Source: Desulfobacterales bacterium (lineage in GTDB: Bacteria; Desulfobacterota; Desulfobacteria; Desulfobacterales; JAHEIW01). From it: 44,089 nt of DNA. Positions 16,840-24,317 of the stretch are shown one piece after another. Below the pieces are notes generated by a model, which was given only the letters and a program-made list of their open reading frames with translations, did no database searches and was not told the origin of the DNA. The translations under genes and the position numbers were made by a program. Each line of letters opens with the position of its first letter. The first letter of the stretch is position 1. Location of the stretch: NCBI GenBank assembly GCA_020348305.1, contig CP070746.1, positions 4,841,199 to 4,885,287 of the forward strand. Direction: 5' to 3'.

Positions 16840-18828
16840 TTACGCTGCATCCATTGCGCGGCGATCGGCCATATCAACAAGAGTGCGTTCTCTGGCCTTG
16901 TCGATGCCGAGGGCTTTGCGTTTCTTATCAATATGGGCAATCATCATGCGAGCGATTTCATACGGATCCGTTGCAAAACCCCATTTACCGCAACCCAGCT
17001 GCTCAAGTTCCTCAAACAAATGCTTGTGGAATTTGGTACCTTCGACAATGGGGAAGGTAACACCAAATACGGTGTAGACGCCGGAAGCCACAAAATACTG
17101 GCCAATGCAGATGGCTTTTTCACTCATATATTCCGGTGCACAGCCGGCTACCGGCAAATCCGCAATGCTGTCTCCCAAACCGCCGGTTTTGACCATTTCA
17201 GCGCAGGCAATCAGAATTCGGCTGTTGTCCACGCAGGCTCCGCAACCCAGCACCGGCGGCATGCCGACGGTTTCACATACTTCTTTCAGGCCCGGTCCTG
17301 CCAGATGAGCAGCTTCCGGTGTTGTCAATCCCGCCTTGGCGAGCGCGATCTGTGAACATCCGGTTTGCACAACCAGCACGTCATTTTTAATCAGCTCTTT
17401 TACCAGTTCCACATGAACCCAGTCTTGCTTCATCCTTGGATTTGTACACCCAACGACACCAGCAACACCCCGAATACGGCCGTTGATAATGTTGTCGTTT
17501 AGCGGCGTGTATGATGCCCTGAAGGTTCCGCCGAGCATGTAATTGATGTACTCATGGGAAAATCCGTGTACGCCGGTATTGACAATTTTTGGAATTTCAA
17601 TCGGCATATTGCGGTTTTTAAATCGTCCAATGGCTTGGATAACGATCTCATCGGTGCAGGCCTTGGGATCATGTTCATGAAACTCAATATGTGTGGCGCC
17701 TTCAATATGGCAGCGTGGATTGGTGGTGATCAGTTTTGTACCGTAACAGTCTGCCACTTTAACCAGACCCTGTTTGATACACTGCACATCGACTCCCATG
17801 GCGTCCACGGCACCGGTGACCAGGACCGCCTCGGTGGACATAAAGTTGCCGGCATGTGGAATTCCATGACGCACAAACATCTCCAAACCGGAGCAGCACA
17901 TACCTACCAGGTTAATCCCCTTGGCACCGGCATCTTTGGCGGCCTGAATCAGGGTAGGTTCGTTGACCGATTCCACTATGGACTCAAAAAGATTTGGTTC
18001 GTGTCCATGAATGATGATATTGACCTGGTCTTCCTTTAAGACGCCCATATTCACTTCGACGGCCACTGGTGACGGCGTGCCGAAAAGGATGTCGGATATC
18101 TCCGTGGCCACCATGGAACCGCCCCAGCCATCGGCCAGTGCGGTACGGCTGCACTGCTTGGTGATGTTCTCATAGTGCTGGTCCACGCCCATGTGAGACC
18201 GGTGCATGAGTTCCATAATTTCGCGCATGGCACCGCGCGGAACGATTCCGAGCTTGCGCCAGGTTTCCAGGGTTTTTTCCGGGACCCGTTGAGCAAAAGG
18301 AATTTCTCCGTCCACCTGAGTGTAGGTGCGTTCGAGCTCCTTGTACAGATCCATGGCAATATCTTTGATTTCTCGGTCTTCTGTTTCGATTCCGATGGAT
18401 TGCGCAACTTCTATGAGTTTTTGTGGGTTTTTGATTGTGTAGTCTTTGATATTTCCGTTTAGCACTTCACGGAAAAGATCGAGCATGCCCATACCGTGGT
18501 CGGTATGAGCGGCACCGCCGGCTGCGACCATGCGTGCGAAATTCCGGGCCATGATGGTATCAATCGTGGCGCCGCAGACACCTACTTTTCCATAGGGATC
18601 CTTGGCATTCAGTCGGCATGGTCCCATGGCGCAGTGCTTGCAGCAGGCCGAATCGGCACCAATCGGACAGGCTTTCATGTTGGCTGCCCGATCAAATGCG
18701 GTTTCGACACCGTCTTTGCGAGCTTTTATGATCATCTGGGCAGTTGCATCGCATATTGTTAGATCGTTGGGATCGATTTCCTTTTTTTTGGCGATCACTT
18801 TTTTAGAGACGACTTTTTCCTCTTCCAT
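16840..18828 (-). CDS. cooS: Anaerobic Ni-Fe carbon-monoxide dehydrogenase catalytic subunit CooS
   Basis: A 662-residue monofunctional CODH that interconverts CO and CO2 in the cytoplasm. Cluster ligands are visible with the expected spacing: Cys54 and Cys62 (D cluster), Cys63, Cys66, Cys71 and Cys85 (B cluster, CCKHCAMGPC). C-cluster regions include MCCSGLEMFVRHGIPHAGN, NPRCHIEGATH, VVGCTNPR, QTGCSQIALAKAGL, VLGCGACVDNSR and GCAPEYMSEKA. No ACS, CooF, CooC or hydrogenase gene is in the window, so it appears to be an orphan CODH, and its electron acceptor and Ni-insertion protein must be encoded elsewhere. It is transcribed alone, with a candidate Fur box upstream and a terminator downstream. 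Confidence 0.97.
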   Translation of the reverse strand: MEEEKVVSKKVIAKKKEIDPNDLTICDATAQMIIKARKDGVETAFDRAANMKACPIGADSACCKHCAMGPCRLNAKDPYGKVGVCGATIDTIMARNFARMVAAGGAAHTDHGMGMLDLFREVLNGNIKDYTIKNPQKLIEVAQSIGIETEDREIKDIAMDLYKELERTYTQVDGEIPFAQRVPEKTLETWRKLGIVPRGAMREIMELMHRSHMGVDQHYENITKQCSRTALADGWGGSMVATEISDILFGTPSPVAVEVNMGVLKEDQVNIIIHGHEPNLFESIVESVNEPTLIQAAKDAGAKGINLVGMCCSGLEMFVRHGIPHAGNFMSTEAVLVTGAVDAMGVDVQCIKQGLVKVADCYGTKLITTNPRCHIEGATHIEFHEHDPKACTDEIVIQAIGRFKNRNMPIEIPKIVNTGVHGFSHEYINYMLGGTFRASYTPLNDNIINGRIRGVAGVVGCTNPRMKQDWVHVELVKELIKNDVLVVQTGCSQIALAKAGLTTPEAAHLAGPGLKEVCETVGMPPVLGCGACVDNSRILIACAEMVKTGGLGDSIADLPVAGCAPEYMSEKAICIGQYFVASGVYTVFGVTFPIVEGTKFHKHLFEELEQLGCGKWGFATDPYEIARMMIAHIDKKRKALGIDKARERTLVDMADRRAMDAA

Positions 18829-18939
18829 GTAATTTCTCCCTTCGCAGAAAGATTGATTTAGGTTTAAAATGGCTGGATTTTCATAAGAAGGATGAGATTT
18901 ATGAAAATTCAGTTTGGTCGATGGTGATAGATATATTTT

Positions 18940-18954
18940 TAGTAATGATTATCA
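18940..18954 (-). promoter_or_regulatory. Candidate Fur box upstream of cooS
   Basis: The minus strand reads TGATAATCATTACTA, matching 12 of 14 informative positions of the Fur 15-mer TGATAATnATTATCA. It lies about 111 bases before the cooS start, directly downstream of the candidate -10. A Fur-family gene is encoded 1.1 kb away at 20066. No experimental support. Confidence 0.5.
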
Positions 18955-18958
18955 AAAA

Positions 18959-18987
18959 CAATTACGCAAAAATTTTATTTTTGTCAA
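18959..18987 (-). promoter_or_regulatory. Candidate cooS promoter
   Basis: On the minus strand a perfect TTGACA (18987-18982) is followed after 17 bases by TAATTG (18964-18959), a poor -10. The candidate Fur box overlaps the likely transcription start. Confidence 0.4.
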
Positions 18988-19372
18988 GAGTTAAGGTTGT
19001 AATCAGCAGTTAAAGCTTTAACTATCTGTTGGCAAATTCCATGCCAATGATCGATGAATTGTAAAATCTGCCGGGCATGCTACCTGGCCTTCCCCTAACC
19101 TGTTCAAACAACAGGATAATTGCGGTTTTCTATAAAGTTTTTACAAAAATTCTAAGCTTGAGATAGTTCGAAAATATCCTCCCTTTTGTCACATGATACA
19201 AGAATGTCTCAGTGCGATTTTGAGACGTTTGAGCTTTTTGGTTTTAAACCTAGCGGATTTTTCTTGAGTACGAGAAAAAATTCCCTATTCATATATCTAA
19301 TTTTCTGATAACGTACTCAATAAAATACGTTATTATAATTGCGAAACGAAGCACTTAGGAAAGGATAGTTCT
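18988..19372. other. Divergent intergenic region with several hairpins
   Basis: No gene is seen between the cooS promoter and the glutaredoxin gene. Inverted repeats include CCTGTT/AACAGG near 19098-19114, GTCTCA/TGAGAC near 19206-19225, and TTGAGTACG (about 19264-19272) with CGTACTCAA (about 19312-19320). A TATAAT lies at 19334-19339, a likely -10 for the glutaredoxin gene, inside a block shared with the leader of the gene at 27581. Confidence 0.45.
19324..19358 (+). repeat. Leader block shared with the cysteine-desulfurase gene
   Basis: AATACGT, five variable bases, then TAATTGCGAAACGAAGCACT followed by T-AG. The same block with A instead of T occurs on the minus strand at 27615-27650. Both copies lie within about 70 bases upstream of a start codon. 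Confidence 0.6.
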
Positions 19373-19645
19373 ATGTCTGAACCTGAAGAAAAATCTAATC
19401 GCGATGTTAAAATTTATTCATTGAGCACCTGCAGTCACTGCAAAGCCACCAAAAAATTGCTGGGCGAATGTACGATCAAGTATGAATTTGTCGATGTGGA
19501 TCTGCTGGAGGGTAATGAACGAAAGGCCATCATCGAAGATGTCAAAAAGTTCAATCCAAGATGCTCATTTCCCACCATCATTATCGGGGAAAAAGTAATT
19601 GTCGGCTTTAAGGAAAAAGAAATTAAGGAGGCCTTGGGACTGTAA
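19373..19645 (+). CDS. Glutaredoxin-like thiol-disulfide protein
   Basis: A 90-residue thioredoxin-fold protein with a CSHC active site (Cys20, Cys23) and the cis-proline region FPTIIIG, matching the glutaredoxin/NrdH type. It should accept and pass electrons in disulfide reduction in the cytoplasm. The stop overlaps the next start (TAATG), so it is translationally coupled to the FTR catalytic subunit. That pairing suggests electrons flow from ferredoxin through the FTR-like protein to this redoxin. Start ATG 19373 follows GGAAAGGA. Confidence 0.9.
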   Translation: MSEPEEKSNRDVKIYSLSTCSHCKATKKLLGECTIKYEFVDVDLLEGNERKAIIEDVKKFNPRCSFPTIIIGEKVIVGFKEKEIKEALGL

Positions 19646-19977
19646 TGGATGCGCAAGAACTCTATGAGCGAATGAAAAAGGTGCAGGAGCCAAAGGGGTA
19701 TTATTTCAACAAGGACAAAGAAAGAACCTTTGAACTTTTAGAAGCCTTGCTTGAAAATAAAGAACGCTATGGGTACATGGGCTGTCCCTGCCGACTGCTG
19801 TCCGGCGACAGGGATGCCGACCGAGATATTATGTGTCCATGTGTATATAGTGTCCCGGATATTGAAGAATACGGCAGTTGCTATTGCAATCTTTATGTTT
19901 CAAATGAATGGAATGAAGGAAAAATTCCTCAAAAATATGTTCCGGAACGGCGACCACCGGAGAAACTAACTTACTAA
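19645..19977 (+). CDS. Ferredoxin-thioredoxin reductase catalytic (beta) subunit-like
   Basis: A 110-residue protein with the FTR catalytic Cys triplets CPC, CPC and CYC in GCPCRLL, MCPCVYS and SCYCNLY, which bind a [4Fe-4S] cluster beside a redox-active disulfide. Plant-type FTR has a variable alpha subunit; none is next to this gene, as is usual in anaerobes where the catalytic subunit works alone or with a redoxin. It overlaps the glutaredoxin gene by one base, indicating a functional pair that uses ferredoxin electrons to reduce disulfides. Confidence 0.92.
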   Translation: MDAQELYERMKKVQEPKGYYFNKDKERTFELLEALLENKERYGYMGCPCRLLSGDRDADRDIMCPCVYSVPDIEEYGSCYCNLYVSNEWNEGKIPQKYVPERRPPEKLTY

Positions 19978-19993
19978 TGAAACATATATAAAC

Positions 19994-20033
19994 TTGACAG
20001 TATGCCCCAATTCATTTTACTCAAATGAGTTAA
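19994..20033 (+). promoter_or_regulatory. Candidate promoter and operator of the Fur-family gene
   Basis: TTGACA (19994-19999) followed after 17 bases by TTACTC, overlapped by the palindrome TTACTCAAATGAGTTAA (20017-20033). The palindrome over the -10 could be an autoregulatory site, which is inference. Confidence 0.4.
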
Positions 20034-20065
20034 TGAAACTATTTATCAAGGAGGCTTGAGCCGGT

Positions 20066-20473
20066 TTGCTAAAAAAGACAAACCTGCGGATGACCCGCCA
20101 ACGCAAGATTATTTTAGAAGAATTACGAAAAGTGAACATCCATCCAAGTGCGGATGAGGTGTATGATATGGTACGCAAGCGTCTTCCGCGTATTAGCCTT
20201 GGAACGGTATACCGGAATTTAGAAATACTTTCTAAGAGTGGTGAAATTCAAAAGCTTGAGCCCGGTTGCACCTTAAAGCGATTTGACGGTAACCCTCATG
20301 AGCATTATCACATTCGCTGTATTCAGTGTGACCGGGTCGTTGATGCTCATATCGTCAACGAGATAAGCTTCGAGGATTTGCTCAACGAAACCAGCGATTT
20401 TAAAATAATCGGTCATAAACTCGAATTTATCGGGCTTTGCTCCGAGTGCGATGTAGATTCATCACCTGCCTAG
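20066..20473 (+). CDS. Fur/PerR-family metalloregulator
   Basis: A 135-residue Fur-family repressor with an N-terminal winged helix (MTRQRKIILEELRK, ISLGTVYRNLEIL) and a metal-binding C-terminal half with HEHYHIRC and two CxxC pairs (CIQC, CSEC) for structural zinc. The HPSADEVYDMVRK helix is typical. It may be Fur or PerR; the short C-terminus and position beside redox genes favour PerR-like, but this is not decided by sequence alone. The start is TTG at 20066, with AAGGAGG upstream at an 11-base spacing. It may control the grx-ftr pair and cooS. Confidence 0.92.
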   Translation: MLKKTNLRMTRQRKIILEELRKVNIHPSADEVYDMVRKRLPRISLGTVYRNLEILSKSGEIQKLEPGCTLKRFDGNPHEHYHIRCIQCDRVVDAHIVNEISFEDLLNETSDFKIIGHKLEFIGLCSECDVDSSPA

Positions 20474-20594
20474 TTGCCAAATTCATTATTTCCGTCCAAA
20501 TTCTTTTTTCGTAAGGGATTATCAATAGCACTTTCTGATTTTGATCTCCGGTATTAGTTGACAAAAATCATCTGGCTACATACGATTAGAACCG

Positions 20595-20727
20595 GTTTCA
20601 AAACCCTCATCTTTCGTCCGATAGCTGCGTTAATCGTCGTCGAAAAGTGCTCACATACTACTTGTATGCTGCGTTTTTTCTCCTCCTCTAGCCTTGCTAT
20701 CGGCCAAAATCTGAGGGGGTTTGAATT
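20595..20727. repeat. Imperfect inverted-repeat element (~130 bp)
   Basis: The left arm from GTTTCAAAACCCTCAT to CCGATAG (20595-20624) is an imperfect inverted copy of the right arm from CTATCGG to GAGGGGGTTTGAA (20697-20727). The loop contains GCTGCGTTAATCGTCGTCG and a CATAC/GTATG palindrome. This looks like a dispersed, non-coding palindromic element of the REP or MITE kind. Confidence 0.6.
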
Positions 20728-20764
20728 CAGTTTTAGACACGCATACGGTTGCAGGAGGTGACGT

Positions 20765-21664
20765 ATGAAGATATTTATCACCGGCGGCCTGGGATTTATT
20801 GGCTCGAATTTATCAAATTATCTCCTGAACCAGGGGCATCAGGTGACTGCTGTCGGTAGGCCATCAGGCCAACAGCGTATAACGCATGATAAATATCGAT
20901 ATCTTTCAGCAGATACCACACAGCCCGGGCCATGGCAGGAAGCCCTCAATGATATCGATGCTGTCGTTAATCTTGCCGGCAAATCTATATTTAAACGCTG
21001 GAGCAAAAAATATAAGAAGCATATTTATGACAGCCGCATATTAACCACCCGCAATTTAGTTGAAGCACTTCCAGTTGATAAAGATATCATTTTTTGTAGT
21101 ACGTCTGCTGTTGGATATTATGGAAACAGAGGCGACGATATATTGGATGAAGATCAAACGCCTGGAGATGATTTTCTAGCTTGTCTATCTGTCGATTGGG
21201 AGAAAGAGGCTTTGCGGGCGACCGCCAAGGGTATTCGAGTTGTGGTAATGAGGTTTGGCATCATCCTTGGTAAAAACGGTGGTGCTCTGTCAATGCTGAT
21301 TCCGGCGTTTAAATCATTTATCGGTGGCCCCATAGGCAGCGGTGACCAGTGGTTTCCGTGGATGCACCTGGATGATCTCATGCGAGCCATTGTATTTGTG
21401 ATCGAGCATCCGGAAGCCAACGGACCTATTAATTTCTGTGCTCCTAAACCGATAAGAAATAAAGATTTGGCTAAAACATTAGGAGAAGTTTTGCATCGGC
21501 CGTCTTTCATGCCGGCACCTGCTTTTATGATTCGCCTTGTTCTGGGCGAATTTGGCGGCGTTTTGCTGGGTAGTCAACGGACCGTTCCGGAAAAACTGTT
21601 AAGCTTTGATTTTAAATTTCAATATCCGGATATTAAGGAAGCTTTGCAGGCAATTGTGAGTTAA
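20765..21664 (+). CDS. TIGR01777-family NAD(P)-dependent epimerase-like oxidoreductase
   Basis: A 299-residue extended-SDR protein. It opens with the nucleotide-binding motif ITGGLGFIGSNL, has VVNLAGKSIFKRWSKKYKK, the STSAVGYYGNRGDD catalytic-region text, and the C-terminal DUF1731 stretch PAPAFMIRLVLGEFGGVLLGSQR. TIGR01777 (YfcH/SulA-like) members are common, but their substrates are not established. RBS GCAGGAGGTG precedes the ATG. A repeat element lies directly upstream. Confidence 0.93.
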   Translation: MKIFITGGLGFIGSNLSNYLLNQGHQVTAVGRPSGQQRITHDKYRYLSADTTQPGPWQEALNDIDAVVNLAGKSIFKRWSKKYKKHIYDSRILTTRNLVEALPVDKDIIFCSTSAVGYYGNRGDDILDEDQTPGDDFLACLSVDWEKEALRATAKGIRVVVMRFGIILGKNGGALSMLIPAFKSFIGGPIGSGDQWFPWMHLDDLMRAIVFVIEHPEANGPINFCAPKPIRNKDLAKTLGEVLHRPSFMPAPAFMIRLVLGEFGGVLLGSQRTVPEKLLSFDFKFQYPDIKEALQAIVS

Positions 21665-21700
21665 TTTTATACAAAGGTAAGGATCGAATACAAATGCCAA

Positions 21701-21931
21701 ATGATTGAACATGTTATTGCCAGTCTTAAGGTGCAGACTGGCAACTTGGGATTGGATTTTGATACGCTGAGTGAATTGATGGCCGATGTGAAAGCCCTTG
21801 AGGCCAAGCTGGGATCCCCGTGTCCGAAATCGGCCATCCTTGGGGAATGCCTGCGGTCACTTAAAGCAGTATTGGAGAAAATCGGCGAAAGAGAAAGTTT
21901 GCCGAAAATTCGAGGATTGTTGGGAGAATGA
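21701..21931 (+). CDS. Small helical protein of unknown function
   Basis: A 76-residue protein beginning MIEHVIASLKVQTGNLGLDF, predicted mainly helical with heptad-like Leu spacing. I do not recognise the family. Its stop TGA (21929-21931) lies one base before the exonuclease III start, with the exonuclease RBS inside its 3' end, so it is likely translated and coupled. The start is the first in-frame ATG, without a strong RBS. Confidence 0.6.
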   Translation: MIEHVIASLKVQTGNLGLDFDTLSELMADVKALEAKLGSPCPKSAILGECLRSLKAVLEKIGERESLPKIRGLLGE

Positions 21932-21932
21932 T

Positions 21933-22727
21933 ATGCCGAAAAAAAAGAAGAAAATTAAATTGATTTCCTGGAATGTAAACGGCATTAGAGCTGTCCTGAA
22001 AAAAGAATTTTTTAAATCGTTTATGCAAATTGATGGGGATATTTTTGCTGTGCAGGAGACAAAGCTGCAGGAATCGCAGCTTACCGAAGAGATGAAGAAT
22101 ATCGAAGAATACGGATCGTACTGGTCTTTTGCCACAGTGAAAAAAGGATACAGCGGCGTGGGTACCTACACCCGGATTCAGCCAAAGCGCGTCAATTACG
22201 ATATAGGTATTTCGAAATTTGATGAAGAAGGACGCATTATCGAGATGGATTTTGGTGATTTCATCTTTTTTAATGTCTATTTCCCCAACGGCCAAATGAG
22301 CGAAGAACGGCTGCAGTATAAACTTGATTTTTACCAAGAATTTTTCAAATACACCGATGCGTATAAAAAAAAAGGGAGAAGCCTCATTATTACCGGTGAT
22401 TACAATACCGCTCACAATGAGATTGACCTTAAAAATCCAAAAGCCAATGAAAACACGTCCGGATTTTTACGAATTGAGCGTGATTGGCTTGATCGAATTA
22501 ATGAAAACGGCTATGTGGATACCTTCAGGCATTTTTATCCGGACACCGTAAAATATTCATGGTGGACCTACCGGTTTAAAGCTAGGGAACGCAACATCGG
22601 GTGGCGGATTGATTATTTTTTTGTAACCAAAGACATTATCGACAAAGGCTGGATTAAAGAGGCCTTTATTGACAATCATATTTTCGGCTCTGATCATTGC
22701 CCGATTGGAATTGTTCTTGAGATTTGA
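21933..22727 (+). CDS. xth: Exodeoxyribonuclease III (AP endonuclease)
   Basis: A 264-residue exonuclease-endonuclease-phosphatase family repair enzyme. Conserved residues are visible: WNVNG (N14/N16), QETK (Glu42), GDYNTAH (catalytic Asp and Asn) and GSDHCPI (terminal Asp-His pair). It nicks DNA 5' to abasic sites, so it complements the 3-methyladenine glycosylase at 4749. I set the start at 21933 (MPKKKKKIKL), because the RBS GGGAG lies in the end of the preceding gene and an upstream extension overlaps that gene. The lysine-rich N-terminus is unusual but common in AT-rich genomes. Confidence 0.95.
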   Translation: MPKKKKKIKLISWNVNGIRAVLKKEFFKSFMQIDGDIFAVQETKLQESQLTEEMKNIEEYGSYWSFATVKKGYSGVGTYTRIQPKRVNYDIGISKFDEEGRIIEMDFGDFIFFNVYFPNGQMSEERLQYKLDFYQEFFKYTDAYKKKGRSLIITGDYNTAHNEIDLKNPKANENTSGFLRIERDWLDRINENGYVDTFRHFYPDTVKYSWWTYRFKARERNIGWRIDYFFVTKDIIDKGWIKEAFIDNHIFGSDHCPIGIVLEI

Positions 22728-22771
22728 AATTTAGCTGACTAAATTGTATTAAATTTGATCAGAGGAGAAAA

Positions 22772-23365
22772 ATGCAACATCCAACGATTATCGCGATTTA
22801 CGGTAGTCCGCGTCGCAAGGGAAATACAGCAACTTTATTGAAAGAAGCCGTCCAAGGTGCTCGGGATTCAGGCGCTGTCGTCGAAGAAATCGTTTTGCGG
22901 GATTTAAAGATGTCGCCTTGTCTTGAAATTTATGGTTGCAAAGAAGCCGGAGAATGCGCCATAAAAGACGATTTCCAAACCGTCAGAGATAAGATTCTAG
23001 CTGCCCCCGGCCTCATGCTGGCGTCACCGGTTTTCTTTTATACCGTCAGTGCCCATACGAAAATTTTGATGGATAGATTTCAGTCGCTGTGGGTGAAGAA
23101 ATACTGGGTTGATAAGACGCCCAATGACCAAAAGATGATTAAACGCAAAGGGCTTTTTATTGCAGTGGGCGCCACCAAAGGCAGGAAGCTTTTTGATGGA
23201 TCTCTTCTGACGATACGGTATTTTTTTGATGTATTGGATACGGAACTTTGGAAGGCATTACTTTACCGGAGGCTTGATTTTGCGGAGGATGTTTTAAAGC
23301 ATCCCGACTATTTACAAGAAGCATATAAGGCGGGCAAGGAATTTGTTGAGGCCCTTAAAGATTAA
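22772..23365 (+). CDS. NADPH-dependent FMN reductase / flavodoxin-family protein
   Basis: A 197-residue flavodoxin-fold protein. The FMN phosphate loop is GSPRRKGNTATLL at about residues 11-23, followed by YGCKEAGECAIKDDF and ASPVFFYTVSAHTKILMDR, the iron-sulfur-flavoprotein-like region. There is no full Fe-S cysteine set, so it is closer to NAD(P)H-dependent FMN reductases. The start ATG follows AGAGGAGAAAA. The DUF2156 gene starts 20 bases downstream, suggesting a bicistronic unit. Confidence 0.9.
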   Translation: MQHPTIIAIYGSPRRKGNTATLLKEAVQGARDSGAVVEEIVLRDLKMSPCLEIYGCKEAGECAIKDDFQTVRDKILAAPGLMLASPVFFYTVSAHTKILMDRFQSLWVKKYWVDKTPNDQKMIKRKGLFIAVGATKGRKLFDGSLLTIRYFFDVLDTELWKALLYRRLDFAEDVLKHPDYLQEAYKAGKEFVEALKD

Positions 23366-23384
23366 CTGCCAATCTGGAGAAACA

Positions 23385-24281
23385 ATGACTCTCCAATTTA
23401 AACCCATTCAACTGGAGAAACAACGGGAATATGCGAGGCGGCTGGCCCAGTGTCCCCAAGCCGCGTCAGATTACAGCTTTTTAAACCTGTGGGCATGGGC
23501 GGAGGATTATGATCTGCGCTGGGCCTGGGAAGAAAATCTTGTGTGGATAAAACAAACCCAACCGCAGGAGCATTTCTGGGCTCCGGTTGGCGATTGGGAA
23601 AAAATTGACTGGATCGCCCGATTTAATCAGGACAAAGGCAGTCACAGCACCTTTATTCGGATCCCGCATAAGTTAGCCGAAAGTTGGCGCACCAGTTTGG
23701 GAGATCGTGTGAATATCGCTGAAGATCGGGGCCATTGGGACTATATTTACACTGTAGCTGATCTTATTGATTTGAGGGGTAACCGGTATCACAAAAAAAA
23801 GAATCTGCTGAATCAGTTTAGGAAAAAATATGATTACCGCTATGTCGTTCTCGACTCCGAATTGGTCGAACATGCCAAGGGCATGCAAGAGGATTGGTGT
23901 ACCTGGCGGGATTGCGAGTCCTCTGATATTCTTTCTGCTGAGAATCGTGCGATCTACAGAGTTCTTCAAAATTGGGATCGGCTGGAAGGCGCCAGGGGTG
24001 GTGCCCTCATGGTGGATCAGGCCATGGTTGCCTATACGGTTGCCGAAGCCCTGACGGATGATACGGTGCTGATTCACTTTGAAAAAGGAGATACAGAATA
24101 CAAAGGGGCTTACCAGGCAATCAACCAGATGTTTCTTGCGTATTCGGCCAAAGATTTTAAATTTGTGAATCGGGAGCAGGATTTAAATGACGAGGGGCTG
24201 CGTAAAGCCAAGCTGTCTTATCTTCCTGTGGATTTTTATCGAAAATATCGTGTGATTCTATTTGGTCGCTTACTTTCTTAA
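23385..24281 (+). CDS. DUF2156 / phosphatidylglycerol-lysyltransferase-C-like protein
   Basis: A 298-residue protein with the double-GNAT-like fold typical of DUF2156. Visible family text includes DYSFLNLWAWAEDYDLRW, GNRYHKKKNLLNQFRKKY, and late ADTEYKGAYQAIN-like segments with FVNREQDLNDEGLRKAKLSYLP. The MprF-type C-terminal domain transfers amino acids to lipids, but stand-alone members have unproven activity. The ATG at 23385 is used because CTGGAGA precedes it; the open frame begins earlier within the previous gene. Confidence 0.85.
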   Translation: MTLQFKPIQLEKQREYARRLAQCPQAASDYSFLNLWAWAEDYDLRWAWEENLVWIKQTQPQEHFWAPVGDWEKIDWIARFNQDKGSHSTFIRIPHKLAESWRTSLGDRVNIAEDRGHWDYIYTVADLIDLRGNRYHKKKNLLNQFRKKYDYRYVVLDSELVEHAKGMQEDWCTWRDCESSDILSAENRAIYRVLQNWDRLEGARGGALMVDQAMVAYTVAEALTDDTVLIHFEKGDTEYKGAYQAINQMFLAYSAKDFKFVNREQDLNDEGLRKAKLSYLPVDFYRKYRVILFGRLLS

Positions 24282-24317
24282 TGTTAATAAATTCTTAAAT
24301 TTATTTTTGTTTATAAA

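Noticed and set aside
17554..18039. Long open frame antisense to cooS
   Set aside because: It is a shadow of a strongly conserved gene on the other strand, without RBS or family resemblance.
24285..24312. AT-only hairpin AATAAATT/AATTTATT between convergent genes
   Set aside because: The stem has no GC pair and would be unstable, so a terminator call is not supported.
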